Assembly (NCBI RefSeq): GCF_026262505.1
Contig: NC_067208.1
Coordinates: 10,115,962 to 10,179,961, forward strand
Length of the DNA stretch: 64,000 nucleotides
Source of the DNA: Trichomonas vaginalis G3
Taxonomy: Eukaryota > Parabasalia > Trichomonadida > Trichomonadidae
Direction: 5' to 3'
Part shown: positions 22,040 through 32,600 of the stretch, in pieces
How positions within the stretch are numbered: position 1 is the first letter of the stretch
How the letters are laid out: the number at the start of each line of letters is the position of its first letter
Translations under genes and position numbers: made by a program
Notes under the pieces: generated by a model
Told to the model about the DNA's origin: nothing
What the model saw: the letters and a program-made list of their open reading frames with translations, nothing else
The model's database searches: none

Positions 22040-23840
22040 ATGAGATTGAAAATTTTATCGAAATTTTATTCGCTAAAAATGCTGAACTATGAGAATCTAA
22101 CTTTCACGAAGAAGGCAAAAGTGTTATCAAAGTCTGCTCTATTTATTCAATGTATCTTCGCATCAATACATTCGGCCTCTTTGGGAGGAGCAATTCAAAT
22201 GACAGATTATAAATCGGAAACACTAATAACAAGTGAATGCATATTTGATGATTGCTGTACTAGATTAAGTCATTTCGAAGATTCTTGTTGGGGAGGCGCT
22301 ATTTTTGCATTTCTTAACAATAATTTTTTAGCAAAAAAATCATGCTTTGTGGAATGTCACTCCGATATCATTATAGATACAATTTTCATTCAGACAAGTA
22401 ATGAATCAAAATTCAAATCAGAAGTTAATAATTGCTATTTCGATTTTGGAAAATGCGTTGCAACTCCAATTGGCATCTTGTATTCAAAAGAAAAACCTAA
22501 ATACATTAATTTGAACTGTACATCATTAGAATTAGATCAAAAATTCAAATTAATTATGGAGAAAGTAAAATTTTCTTATTTTCTAAATATGGATTGTACG
22601 TTCGATTTAGAATTTGTTGATTCATGTGTGTTTGAAAAGTGCAATTGTTCAGAGTTTAATGCAAAATTGATCACATGTTGTTCATTTATTGATTTTATAA
22701 ATGAAAATTGTGTTTTCAATATTACAATTGATCCATCGAAACCTTTGTATTCAGATAAGAACATATCAAGTCTAATGAATTCAATCGTTGTAACGAAAGA
22801 TGTTCCTGTTCCGAAGATCGAAGAAACACTTTGTCCTGTATTAAACATTTAGGAAAAATGTAAGTAATGTTAAACCAAACAAATCTATGAATTACATATA
22901 TTTGCCTCCAGTTCTTGAAATCGTCGAATGTGAATTCAAAGACATCAGTGTCATTGCAGATAGTGGATCTGCAATCAATTTCGATCATCCTATGTATGAA
23001 TTCCTTTCATATGATCCTAAGATCAAAATCGACAGCTGTCTTTTCTTGAACTGTGTTAGTGACTCATGTCCAGGTGCGGTTCGCATCAACTACACTCATG
23101 CACAAGTTTCTATCAACAAAATGTGTTCACTAAACTGTGGAGGAAATTACTATACTGTTCTTCATATTCTTAACTATTCACCAATCCTTTTCAACTCATC
23201 AACGATATATTCAACAAACGGCATTTCATCGCAATTTGATGGAGCAGCAATGGCATTTTATAACTCATTGGATTATAATCCAGATTGTTCGGCATTCATA
23301 TCAGGTATGAATCATACAGATGGACGATTTACAATGGCACCAAGTCTGGCCATTAATGTCTCAGTTGAATTTTCCATACTTGACAATTTAACTTCTGCAA
23401 CAATGCTAGGTTGGCTTCATTCATGTTCCAGAAAATGCAATTTTGTTGAACTTAGATGTTCGCGCTGGTATACATCATTTTTAGCAAATACTTGCGACTA
23501 TGAATTCATAGAATGTGTTTTCTACAAAACCGAAATACTTGACATTGTCGAAGCATATAACTAGAGTATTACAGGGATGCTTATTAATTGCTACATAAAG
23601 AAATACAAAGATCCATTTGATGGTAAATTTAATAGCATAGATAACAATCTCAACATTGAATGTGGTTTTCCAAAGAAAAACAAAATTGATAAGATGACTT
23701 TATTCTACATACTTTTAGCCTCATCAATAGTGTTTGTTACGATTGTATCAGTTAGTATATATTTTATTGTTAGAAAGCATCAAAAAGTTATAGAAGAAAG
23801 ATACCAGCTTGAGAGAAATTTGATGAATGACTATGGGTGA
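22040..23840 (+). pseudogene. Pmp-like beta-helix surface protein, second copy, two breaks
   Basis: A paralogue of the gene at 13209 with a fuller amino end: residues near 50-110 carry two GGAI repeats and C-x-F-x-x-C motifs. The first frame ends at 22852 with the same one-base shift as the paralogue; the second (from 22887) runs in frame to a TAG at 23562-23564 and continues in the same frame to 23840 with a membrane helix (LFYILLASSIVFVTIVSVSI) and the tail LMNDYG. The paralogue has no stop at the second place. Bases 22616-23155 are nearly identical to 13614-14153, while both flanks are clearly diverged. The second break suggests this copy is a pseudogene. Confidence 0.8.
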
Positions 23841-24223
23841 TTAAATACACATACATATATTATATATCATGCTTATTTTTTATTATAAATTTAAATTCCA
23901 ATTGTATCATTTAAAAAAATAAGAAATAAATTTATTGTTTTCTATAAATGTCTATACAGTTCTATGTTTGTAATAATATTTATCATTCATTAATGATGAT
24001 CAAAATTATAAAATTTAAGAATTTTCATCATATCTGGAAAATAAGAAAAGAATTGTATAAGATATTATATAAAAAGTACAAATATACCGATAATATGCTT
24101 TACAAAACAAATGAATATAGGTTTTCAAGAAATAATCTGTTGGTTTTTCAATTTGAAGCTTTCTCAATAGACTGAACATCATTAAAATTATCATAAAGAA
24201 CAAGAATTGTAATTGGTTAACAA
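23841..24223. other. Gene-free stretch
   Basis: A and T runs between the Pmp-like copy and the minus-strand gene at 24224. Short frames lack recognisable content. Confidence 0.45.
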
Positions 24224-24721
24224 TTAACTATCCCAATTAATCTCTTCATTATGAAATTTCCCAACATGAAGAACAGGATCTATTGATGGAGCATAAAGTG
24301 GTGTAATTGATTCATCTGGGTTTTCTGTTTGATCTATAAAAGCTTTAATATCATTATTGATATATCTATTTGTAACAACAGTGTTAAATGCTCGTTTAAC
24401 CCCAATATTGGGCTGCTGGGGCAACATGTAGTTCTGATATGTTAATCTATCTTGAAAAGGAAATGGATTTTCAACTTTTACCTCATCGACTTTTTTTGCT
24501 TTAGGATGTTTTAAATGGGGTTCATCAGGAAAAGAAAGCGAGTGACTATGAGTCATTTGGTAATTCTTAATTGCTCTTGGGTGTATTGAACAAACCGAAC
24601 GAGCAGTTTGCTTCAATGTAGTAAATCTTCGGTGGTTATTTGTCTGTATCCGTAAACACTCATTAATTTCATCATTCATTCGTTTGTTTGCGCGTATCAT
24701 ACTCGAAACAAATGATTTCAT
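24224..24721 (-). CDS. Hypothetical protein, 165 residues
   Basis: A basic, probably soluble protein with no signal peptide or membrane helix. It is rich in Asn, His and Pro, with a motif-like HPRAIKNYQM near residue 50 and an acidic end (FHNEEINWDS). Codon content and clean start and stop suggest a real gene, but I do not recognise it. It is flanked by gene-free AT-rich sequence on its 5' side and the Pmp-like copy on its 3' side. A flagellar or cytoskeletal role would be a guess. Confidence 0.6.
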   Translation of the reverse strand: MKSFVSSMIRANKRMNDEINECLRIQTNNHRRFTTLKQTARSVCSIHPRAIKNYQMTHSHSLSFPDEPHLKHPKAKKVDEVKVENPFPFQDRLTYQNYMLPQQPNIGVKRAFNTVVTNRYINNDIKAFIDQTENPDESITPLYAPSIDPVLHVGKFHNEEINWDS

Positions 24722-25394
24722 TAAGATAATAAATTAATAATCAACTATAAATAATGACACTTTTTCAAAATATTTTTTTGAAATGAATTGAAAAATTAAA
24801 TATTATTATAAATAGATAATAATGATAAAATAAAGATTTGAAAATTCATTAAATGGTCGCAGTTCTGAAATAGAAAACATTTTCTTTCAAATATCAGCTC
24901 AGAATTTATAATTCAGAGTAAATCAATTTTCAAGTTAAGATTATTAAATATTATCGTATGATTTGATTTTAAATTTTTCGGAATAAATTATACGAATTTT
25001 TGCAGACTTTTCAGAGAATTGAGCGGGAGCTCAATTCTCTGAAATAGTCTGTTAAAATTTAGTATCTCTGCATTATTTCAATATAAGCTCCATTTTTAAA
25101 TAGATTTTAAAAATCGAGCATTGAAAAAGTATGTAGAGATATTCTTATTTAAATATTTGTTCGAACATATAAAAAATGAATATAACCAAAATAGAATTAT
25201 GACTATCGTCGTGCATTACAGTTTTGATTTTAAAAAATCTGACGTGAAGAAAAAGAAACTAATTTTGTTGATTATCTACTTTTAATATCATAAATACTAA
25301 TCAGTAAAATTCATAGGAACTGAAGGCACATCAAATCATGTTGCATCAGAGAATTTTTCAAATTTAATGGCACTTCTTAGCAAGACTTCAATAA
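24722..25394. other. Gene-free stretch with a 22-base hairpin
   Basis: No gene is seen. A stem-loop lies at 25003-25051: arms 25003-25024 and 25029-25051 pair over 22 bases with one bulge, closing on the four-base loop GGGA. From about 25300 faint coding-like sequence leads into the Piezo remnant. Confidence 0.6.
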
Positions 25395-27211
25395 CAAAAC
25401 CCAGACACAAAAACTCGCTTTCATGATGCTCTTATTTCAAATAATTGAGTATTATGATGGCATAATCTCCAACTGTTAAAATTCCCGTATTTCTTGTGAT
25501 TAAATACAATTTGGAGGAAAGACAATCGAGTTCATAGACAAAAACAATAAATATCCATATAAAAAAAGATATTTAGAATCAGTAGGATTAAAAAAGAAGG
25601 TGATCAATAACCCTGGGTAACAAGCATCCGATGGGAAAATGGTCCGGTAGATCAAAAGATATTATTAGGAGGATTCGAATCATTCGGATTATATGATTTA
25701 TTCCACGTCCAACGAGTTATGTACATTGAACTATTTTCATTCATTCTTCTTTTATTTTTGTTCCCTTCATGGTGTAACAATTTCGGTGTTTCAGATGGTG
25801 TTGTTTATTTAGTTGTTTTAATCTTGCATATTGTATTTTGTTTGATGAGTTATTTCTTTGTTATTTCACACAAGTTTATTCATCTTTATTTCGCAAATAT
25901 CATTTGGCTTGCATATGAATTCGCAATCTCTTTCTTCTATTGCCAGAATGACATCAGTTACATGCCTGGCTCATTAATATTTTATTTGATTGTTCGATTG
26001 ATTTCTCATTTTTGTTATTCATTCCATGTTCGATATGGCAAAACTGTTTTAGATTTTGTCTATCCAGATTTCAAGAGAGATGTACATGCGATATTCTCAA
26101 AGAATATGTCATTGAAGAGGATTCCATTGATCTTCGAGATCAAGTCATTATTCCATTGGATGTCGCAAGACACGTATGTCAAATACAATGATTTCTTGGG
26201 TCTTGGCTATTTGAGATTAGGATTAGAATGCACACTCATTCGCAAGTACAAACGAAATCTTAAGACATTAGAAAAGCGATTTAGAATCGGAATATTGTTA
26301 CTCGCAGGAATTGCGATTCTCATTTTCTTACCTTTGTTTTTCATGTTCCCGAAAGCTCAGAAAGTCACTGTTGTCAAGAACACTCCTGTTGAAGCAATTT
26401 TGAGTATTGGATACACAGAGATGCCAAAATTATATAAGAGACACGGAATCATTAAGATATTGTCATCAGAAGAGAAAGAAAATATATTGAACAAAACGGA
26501 TTTTTATTCAGATTTGACATATTCAGATGATGATGAAATTGCAGTTTTAACATTCAAGACAGAGTCATCTGTTGTTTCGACATTGAATATTAGATCTATT
26601 ATGTCCTCAGGAGGAAGTTCAGTTCCTATTATTTCCCTCAAATTGTACTTCAATAACACGGTTGATGAAAGAAACTTAAATCCAGTTCTCTACACAACAG
26701 TTATGCCTCCTTTGACAGATGAAGAAATTACTGAGAATGTTAATCATTTCAACTCTACATTGCAGCTTGCCACTCAGTACAAAGTCATTGATTACATGAA
26801 GATTTATCAACAAGGAAAACCTAAAGCATCTACCAATAACACCACAACAGTCCAACTGACATATGTTGTGAACGGAAACTATTGGGAAACAAATGATGAA
26901 ATATCCATTGTTGTTTGGTGTGAAAAGACAGAGCGTAAAGAATATAATGATTCGTCATCATCTACGACATCAGGCTTAGGTTTGTATATTTTGTTATTAA
27001 TCACATTTGGCTTAGTTCTTAGATACCAGATCAACAACCACATTGATTACTTCTGGTTTGAGAAGATGAAAGATTCGAACAGATCTACAAGCGATTCCTT
27101 CTTATGGACGCATTCAGATCAACAGGCGATGCTGAGAGAGAAAGTGAAATTGCTGATAACTTGATTGAACTGTTCAGATCTCACCAGAAATGTATTGATC
27201 TCACTGGATGA
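25395..27211 (+). pseudogene. Piezo mechanosensitive channel, decayed, pore module kept
   Basis: Piezo proteins are trimeric pressure-gated cation channels of about 2000 residues or more. The long frame here (open from 25611, first ATG 25719, end 27164) holds four membrane helices, then FEIKSLFHWMSQDTYVKYND (the anchor region: a short amphipathic helix before the pore), the outer helix (ILLLAGIAILIFLPLFFMFP), a cap domain of about 190 residues, and the inner helix (GLYILLLITFGLVLRY). The cytosolic end is in another frame: IYKRFLLMDAFRS...ADNLIELFRSH ends at 27211 and matches the Piezo carboxy-terminal pattern. The change lies near 27072-27080, where loss of one T would explain it. Upstream, 25395-25610 reads as Piezo-like pieces with stops and shifts. 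The several breaks and the missing blade domains mark a pseudogene. Confidence 0.82.
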
Positions 27212-27235
27212 TTTTTATTATATATACGTTTATAT

Positions 27236-27859
27236 ATATTTTTATTTGTTAGATAAAATTATTTGGATTTATGAAATATAAGCTTTTTCTTTTTTATGAT
27301 TAGACATAATGCATAAATCATTCATTTACCATCATATATGCATCATAAATATACAATTATTGCATAATTTTACATTTCAACTCACGCTAATTTGACAATT
27401 AAACAAGCTTGAAACCAAATAAAACCTAATGATATGCCAATTACAATTCATAAAACTTATTTTTAAGACTTCTTTCCGAAATGAAATTCCTTCTGTTGTT
27501 AGTTCCATGGTGAATTACTTAAATAAGGAGTCCAAAGACTATTTTTCAAATATATAACCAAATCAATAACTATTTGTTAAACCAACCTTTGGACGCACTG
27601 TATGATAGGAATACCTGAATATAATAATATAAGGATGTCGGGATTGTCAAAAACAAAATTTGGTCATCTATATTAAAATATTAAAAAGTATTTTAAGGTC
27701 ATTTAGTTGCGTACAATTGCATTTGTGAAATATATTGTTTGATTGATAAGAATCTGAAAGTTATTAATTACAATTAAAATTCATGAAAAGAATACGATTT
27801 CAATAGGTCAAAATGTTTTACTATTGATTATGAATGAGTTTCAGAGCTTTCTCAACTGC
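27236..27859. other. Gene-free stretch
   Basis: AT-rich sequence downstream of the Piezo remnant. No frame or repeat of note. Confidence 0.5.
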
Positions 27860-28423
27860 TTATTTCTTGAAATAAGCAGGTTTTTCTCTTTGAAGCTTTT
27901 TTAAAAATTCACGAGCTCTCTTTTCTGCTATGAAACTTGGAATTCCTGGAATTAAAAGTGGTTGGTAATTTGACTCTGCTTCTTGTCTGAAAAGACGTTG
28001 GACTTTTTGCTTTGCAAGTTCTATTAAGATTTGGGTAACTAATGGGTTGAAGTTATCTGAATCGTCTTGTTCTTCTGCGTTCTTGAAATAAGGATGTTTG
28101 GCCAGCCATCCATGATGGGCCCAATAAGGTGCATAAAGTAGGTTATCTGAATCGTCTTGTTCTTCTGCGTTCTTGAAATAAGGATGTTTGGCCAGCCATC
28201 CAGGATGGGCCCAATAAGGTGCATAAAGTAGGTTATCTGAATCGTCTTGTTCTTCTGCGTTCATGAAAGAATACATCGGTTTACCAATCCATGGGTGTTG
28301 CCTGAGATATTCTTTGGTTTCTTCAGGAGTCTTGAAATATGGTAGACCCTTGAGGGTTGGACCATACCGAACTAATGGTCGACGAATGGACGACGTCGTG
28401 AGCATAGTTAATGCAAAAAGCAT
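27860..28423 (-). CDS. Secreted protein with 30-residue tandem repeats
   Basis: A 187-residue protein with a probable signal peptide (MLFALTMLTTSS). Its centre is a tandem repeat of 30 residues, each starting NAEEQDDSDN and ending WLAKHPYFK, present two full times plus a partial third. The DNA unit is 90 bases (starts at 28051, 28141 and 28231 on the plus strand) with only single-base differences, so repeat number is probably unstable. A diverged half-unit (PWIGKPMYSFM) precedes the array. There is no membrane helix, so it is likely secreted or in a vacuole. The tail is basic. I do not recognise the family; an acidic repeat with aromatic pairs may bind a partner in several copies. Confidence 0.7.
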   Translation of the reverse strand: MLFALTMLTTSSIRRPLVRYGPTLKGLPYFKTPEETKEYLRQHPWIGKPMYSFMNAEEQDDSDNLLYAPYWAHPGWLAKHPYFKNAEEQDDSDNLLYAPYWAHHGWLAKHPYFKNAEEQDDSDNFNPLVTQILIELAKQKVQRLFRQEAESNYQPLLIPGIPSFIAEKRAREFLKKLQREKPAYFKK

Positions 28424-28936
28424 TTTGAAAAATGATTAAATTGAATATAAAAAAATTGAATATAATTTACAAAAAAGTGAATGTCAGATCTGACACATAT
28501 CAGATTAAGAAATAACATAATAAATATGATAATCTGCATAGACAATTCCGATTTTTTTATAATTAGAACAATTTTGTGGATGGAAAAATGTAAACCTATC
28601 AATATTAAAACAAGATTGTTTCGATTCAGATTCAAAATATGGATATCTATTTTTTCATTAAATATGCAGTTTCAATATATATTTGAGAGATTTTTTTCCA
28701 TGCTTTGCAGTTATACATTACCAAAACGAAGATGAATGATATTATTGCGTTTTTCAAAAATTACTGTATTTTAGAGAATTTGCAATTTTTAAGCATAACT
28801 CACTCACAACTCTGTAAAACTCTGTTGTAAAAACTTTGAAATATTTCCAAGCGATGAACTTGTTCAAAGTTTTTCACAACTCTGTAAAACTTTCTCAAAT
28901 TCAATCTTCGATTCTTACAAAATATATCAAAATGAA
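28424..28936. other. Gene-free stretch
   Basis: AT-rich. The 17-base string CACAACTCTGTAAAACT occurs twice, near 28804 and 28876. No gene is seen. Confidence 0.45.
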
Positions 28937-29275
28937 ATGCAAAGGCTATCCAAATACAAAAAGTTTATTCAAGACACTGAATGCAAATCAAAGTCAAAGC
29001 AACATTGGTATTCATTTTTCAGCCCTGGAATAATTCTTCCCAAAGAAATAAGTGATGATGAATGCTTAAAAGAAAACTGCGCAGATCTAGATATGAATAT
29101 TTCAATTGTTGTTTGGCAGTTCGTCCAATCTCTATTTCCCAAAACTAAAATAGCCGAACAAAATGAGAAAAGGAACAAATTAGGCAGATACAATGGCAAT
29201 ATGGAAGAAATTGAAGTCGAACCTTATCGCATCAATGATGCATCAACAAACAGATCATATGAACAGCTTGTTTGA
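28937..29275 (+). CDS. Possible small hypothetical protein
   Basis: A 112-residue frame, hydrophilic with a mixed-charge end (NEKRNKLGRYNGNMEEIEVE) and three cysteines in its middle. There is no signal peptide, membrane helix or known motif. It may be a remnant of a longer gene because the frame before the first ATG also looks coding-like. I cannot assign a function. Confidence 0.3.
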   Translation: MQRLSKYKKFIQDTECKSKSKQHWYSFFSPGIILPKEISDDECLKENCADLDMNISIVVWQFVQSLFPKTKIAEQNEKRNKLGRYNGNMEEIEVEPYRINDASTNRSYEQLV

Positions 29276-29799
29276 ATTATATCTTATTACAAATAATTTA
29301 TTTTATCAATTGCATGTGGTGATAAGTATGTCGTTTGGGGGAAGATTTTGATTCCAGCCTTCTGAAATTTTTTCTCGTGACAACGTAAACTTTTCAAAAA
29401 TAAATGTAAACTTCTGAATTTTCTGAACTTTACATCCTGACGCCTTGTGACGCCGACCTTAGTTTTTCCCCTTTTTATATGCTTTACTTGGAAAAGAATA
29501 TTTAATAATTTGATGATCTCAAAATTAAACATTTCCAGTAATTCTTGTATTTCATAATTTTGATGATTGTTAATGACTTTGTTCTATCTGAAATTGTACA
29601 GTATGGGTTAATCATCTTTAAATCCTGAATTCTCAAGTATCTTTTTCAAGCGCAACTTAAGATTTCAATATTAATAAACTGTAGACTGTGTTAAAGCTCG
29701 AATTCATAAACGCAATTTTGCACCCAAAATAATTTTAATTCTAAGATTGAGGAGGCTCATAGAAAAAAAAAAGAAATTGATAATCGTTTTTTTTTCAAA

Positions 29800-30552
29800 A
29801 TGTCAAGAGGTAGAAGAAAAATAAAAGAAAAAGAAATTGATAATCAGCAATTAGTGTATTCGTTTTGCGAGGGTGCATGCTCAGATACATTTAAAAAAAG
29901 ATCAGCTAAATGCTCTGAAAAGGTTTCATCATTTTTTTCTAATAGCTTGGAATCAATTTCAGATGTTGATAAGCATGCGGTTCAGAGTGCTTTGAATTTT
30001 GTTCATACATGGTATGCTCTAAACAAAGAACCGGAACAATACGTATTAAATCTAATAGTATTTGCAATTCTGAAATTCCCAGACTTCACACCACACTTAA
30101 CTGTATTACTTAAATACTTCGAAAATGATGATTGGCTCTATTATTCTCTTCGATATTCATTGAAAAAAGATAATAATATTGTTAAAACGTCAATTAAGGA
30201 GAATCATCCTATATGGTATATATTTGTCGATAAAATTGCAAAAGATGTTAGTAAAAAACGAAATACATTTAAATCTCAATTCCAATCAAGAAGCGTTAGA
30301 TGCATAATTGAAGTGTTTGTACTCTTTTGGGCGGATACTAGTTGTGGTTTTGCACCAGCTGACAAAGCAAAATCTTTTATTAATTTTTGCATCGAAGCAA
30401 ATAATCATACAGCTCATCAGCTACTATCAAATATGTTACTACTATTTCCTGATGATTTTGATCAAGAAAACTATCAGCAATATATTTCATCGGCTGAATT
30501 TACTGATTATAAATCACATTATGATGGTAACACAGGTAAAATCATCATATAA
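29800..30552 (+). CDS. Hypothetical helical protein, 250 residues
   Basis: It begins with a basic stretch (MSRGRRKIKEKE), continues with alternating amphipathic helices rich in Leu, Phe and Tyr, and ends with GKIII. There is no signal peptide or membrane segment. The ATG follows a T-run and TTTCAAA, similar to the sequence before the gene ending at 60327; this might be part of a start-site signal. The helical layout could be a HEAT-like or regulatory fold, but I do not recognise it. The opening basic patch could bind nucleic acid. Confidence 0.6.
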   Translation: MSRGRRKIKEKEIDNQQLVYSFCEGACSDTFKKRSAKCSEKVSSFFSNSLESISDVDKHAVQSALNFVHTWYALNKEPEQYVLNLIVFAILKFPDFTPHLTVLLKYFENDDWLYYSLRYSLKKDNNIVKTSIKENHPIWYIFVDKIAKDVSKKRNTFKSQFQSRSVRCIIEVFVLFWADTSCGFAPADKAKSFINFCIEANNHTAHQLLSNMLLLFPDDFDQENYQQYISSAEFTDYKSHYDGNTGKIII

Positions 30553-31086
30553 TTTGTTTGTTATTAATAAATATGATATATTCTAACATATTATAAATAG
30601 AAACTAAAACCATTTCAAAATATATAGAAATCTATAGAATCTATGTCAATGTTTTTACAAAATTACAGCACAGTGTTGAACACATTTATGCATGATATCT
30701 GTTTGACTCAAAACTCAAAAAATAAAATTAGAATTTTTTATTAGCTCTGAAAATGCTCAATTGATCGGCAAAATTTATGTATATACATTTACCATCAACA
30801 AATGCATATATGTATCAAAGAAACTAATATGAAACGCCCAATAAAAATTCTATGATAAAAATTGCTTACATACATTGTATTTATAAGCATTTATTAATAA
30901 CGCTATTTATGTAATGTGCAAAACATAATATATTACTCGGAATTGTTCGAAGAAAAAAATAAAAACATTTTATTTAGTATGTATAATGAAAATTAGTATA
31001 CAAAATTGTTAAAGCTTTTTGTGGGTAAATAATGTATCAAATTTCTGAGATAATTGAATTTCATTTTGAAATTTGTTATTAAATAA
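30553..31086. other. Gene-free stretch
   Basis: AT-rich spacer. I see no gene, RNA or repeat. Confidence 0.5.
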
Positions 31087-31305
31087 TTAAACGTTGAGTG
31101 GATTAAAGGTTCTTCTTACAAGTACTATTATTACAGCACCAACGACTATGAAAAGAGCTAAGAGTGTTAAAGTTGCTTCCATTTTTGCTTCGTCTACAGC
31201 TGTTTGATTAACTGGCTTTGAAACTGCTGGTGTGTTGGGAACTAAGCCACTATCATCATGGGATACTCTAAAGAAAGCAAGGAAAAACGCTAAGATCAAT
31301 AGCAT
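31087..31305 (-). CDS. Small type I membrane protein, 72 residues
   Basis: Starting at MLLILAFFLAFF, the protein has a signal peptide, a 35-residue lumenal part with one N-x-T site (NQT), a membrane helix (LTLLALFIVVGAVIIVLV) and a tail of about eight residues (RRTFNPLNV). A methionine 12 codons upstream would hide the signal peptide, so the later start is preferred. The sequence just upstream carries the same 13-base motif as the divergent NAA10 gene. Function unknown. Confidence 0.6.
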   Translation of the reverse strand: MLLILAFFLAFFRVSHDDSGLVPNTPAVSKPVNQTAVDEAKMEATLTLLALFIVVGAVIIVLVRRTFNPLNV

Positions 31306-31308
31306 AGT

Positions 31309-31321
31309 TTTTGTCACTTTT
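31309..31321 (-). promoter_or_regulatory. Candidate start-site motif AAAAGTGACAAAA
   Basis: This 13-base motif lies three bases before the start codon of the small membrane protein on the minus strand. The identical 13 bases lie before the divergent gene at 31494-31506. Position and identity suggest a shared core promoter or start-site element; this is inference from two cases. Confidence 0.35.
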
Positions 31322-31493
31322 TGTAAATTTTGTAAATACAAAAGAGGAAAATCATGATCTGGTTTATACGATAATATAGAAGCAACGCGTAGATGAAAAA
31401 TACCAGTAAGGTTACTGTGGGTACCTGGTAAATATATATCAATATGGAAAAATCATGAACTATACTTCCCATAGAAAAAAATCTTAGTATCAT

Positions 31494-31506
31494 AAAAGTG
31501 ACAAAA
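31494..31506 (+). promoter_or_regulatory. Candidate start-site motif AAAAGTGACAAAA, second copy
   Basis: The motif is seven bases upstream of the NAA10 start codon and is the mirror of the copy at 31309-31321. I did not see it before the other genes of the window. Confidence 0.35.
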
Positions 31507-31513
31507 TATTAGG

Positions 31514-32077
31514 ATGCCTATTTCTGTACGACGTGTTAAAATCACAGACCTTAATGAAATGCAGCAAACAAACTTATCTTGCTTAGCTGAGAATTATCAC
31601 ATGTGGTTTTGGCTCTATCACTACTTAATTTATCCAGCTTCATCACATTGCGCTGTTGACTCATTAAATCATATACTTGGATACGTTCTTAGTAAAATGG
31701 ATGATGATTCTCGTCGCAAAAACCCTAACGAACCTCTCCACGCTTTAATGACTTCCGTGGCCGTATACAATGGTTATCGAAAGCTTGGTCTTGCTAAGCA
31801 ATTAATGCTTTCATCACAAAGAGAAAACCAATTATGCTACAAAGCTGAATATGTTCTGCTTCACGTCAGAGAAACAAATAGAGCCGGACATCTTTTATAC
31901 GAAAATTCACTTGGCTACGTTAAAAACCAGGTTTGCAAAGAATACTACGTAGATGGAGAAGATGCTTGGTCCATGAAACTCGTTCTTCCAAAAACTGAAG
32001 CTCAATTAGCAGAAGAAGCTGCAAAGAAAGCAGCAAGTTCACAACCTAGAAAGCCAAAGAAGGGTGGACGAAGGTAA
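31514..32077 (+). CDS. NAA10: N-terminal acetyltransferase, NatA catalytic subunit type
   Basis: A 187-residue GNAT-fold enzyme that transfers acetyl from acetyl-CoA to the amino end of nascent proteins, normally on the ribosome with NAA15. It follows human NAA10 closely in order: start RRVKITDLNEMQQTNLSCL, then ENYHMWFWLYHYL, then GYVLSKM, then the acetyl-CoA loop R89-K-L-G-L-A94, then YVLLHVRETNRAGHLLYENS and YYVDGEDAWSMK. Two short inserts and a lysine-rich tail (PRKPKKGGRR) are extra; the tail could help bind ribosomal RNA. The fold's key loop is intact. The start is set by homology and the upstream motif. Confidence 0.93.
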   Translation: MPISVRRVKITDLNEMQQTNLSCLAENYHMWFWLYHYLIYPASSHCAVDSLNHILGYVLSKMDDDSRRKNPNEPLHALMTSVAVYNGYRKLGLAKQLMLSSQRENQLCYKAEYVLLHVRETNRAGHLLYENSLGYVKNQVCKEYYVDGEDAWSMKLVLPKTEAQLAEEAAKKAASSQPRKPKKGGRR

Positions 32078-32291
32078 AATATGTAGTTTACTGTCACAAA
32101 TTATTATTCAAATTTGTTTTTGTGATTTATATGTTAATATTATGAGTAAACCTTTTATATCATCTGACCTATTGGGAAAACTCCCGAAATATTTAAAGGA
32201 AAACAAGAAAAAATAATCACATGAAATATGATCCTTAAAAGTTGATTATTTTTATTAACCATTAAAGTTTATTATTAAGTAAAACTTAATT

Positions 32292-32600
32292 TTACTTTGT
32301 AGCTGGTTTCTGGCATTCGAGGCCGTAGTTACTCTCCTTTGCACGAATGATAGCGTAAATTGTAAATGTATATGGAAGCTCAACATTATGCTTTTCAGCA
32401 AGCTTGAGGAGAACACCAGCTGTATCCTCAATTTCTGTCTTACGCTGGTTGAAGATATCCTGGTTCATTGAGCCTTGGTGCTTCGGATATTCCACGAGGG
32501 CGAGCTTCTTAATAGCCTCAACTGAGATTTCCTTGTTGAAGTACTGTGTATCAACACCTTCAAGTTTAGCAATTTGGGCACATTCTTCGAAGTGTTGCAA
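32292..32600 (-). pseudogene. 2-dehydropantoate 2-reductase, C-terminal fragment
   Basis: About 100 residues match the last third of ketopantoate reductase (PanE/ApbA_C fold), the NADPH enzyme that makes pantoate for coenzyme A: QGSMNQDIFNQRKTEIEDTA covers the substrate-side helix and LPYTFTIYAIIRAKE the final helix. There is no ATG at the 5' end and no Rossmann domain: the frame is cut at a 14-base perfect stem-loop (32595-32634). Codon choice is richer in C and G than the spacer around it, which suggests it came from a well-expressed gene. A full enzyme has about 300 residues, so this is a truncated remnant. Confidence 0.78.
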
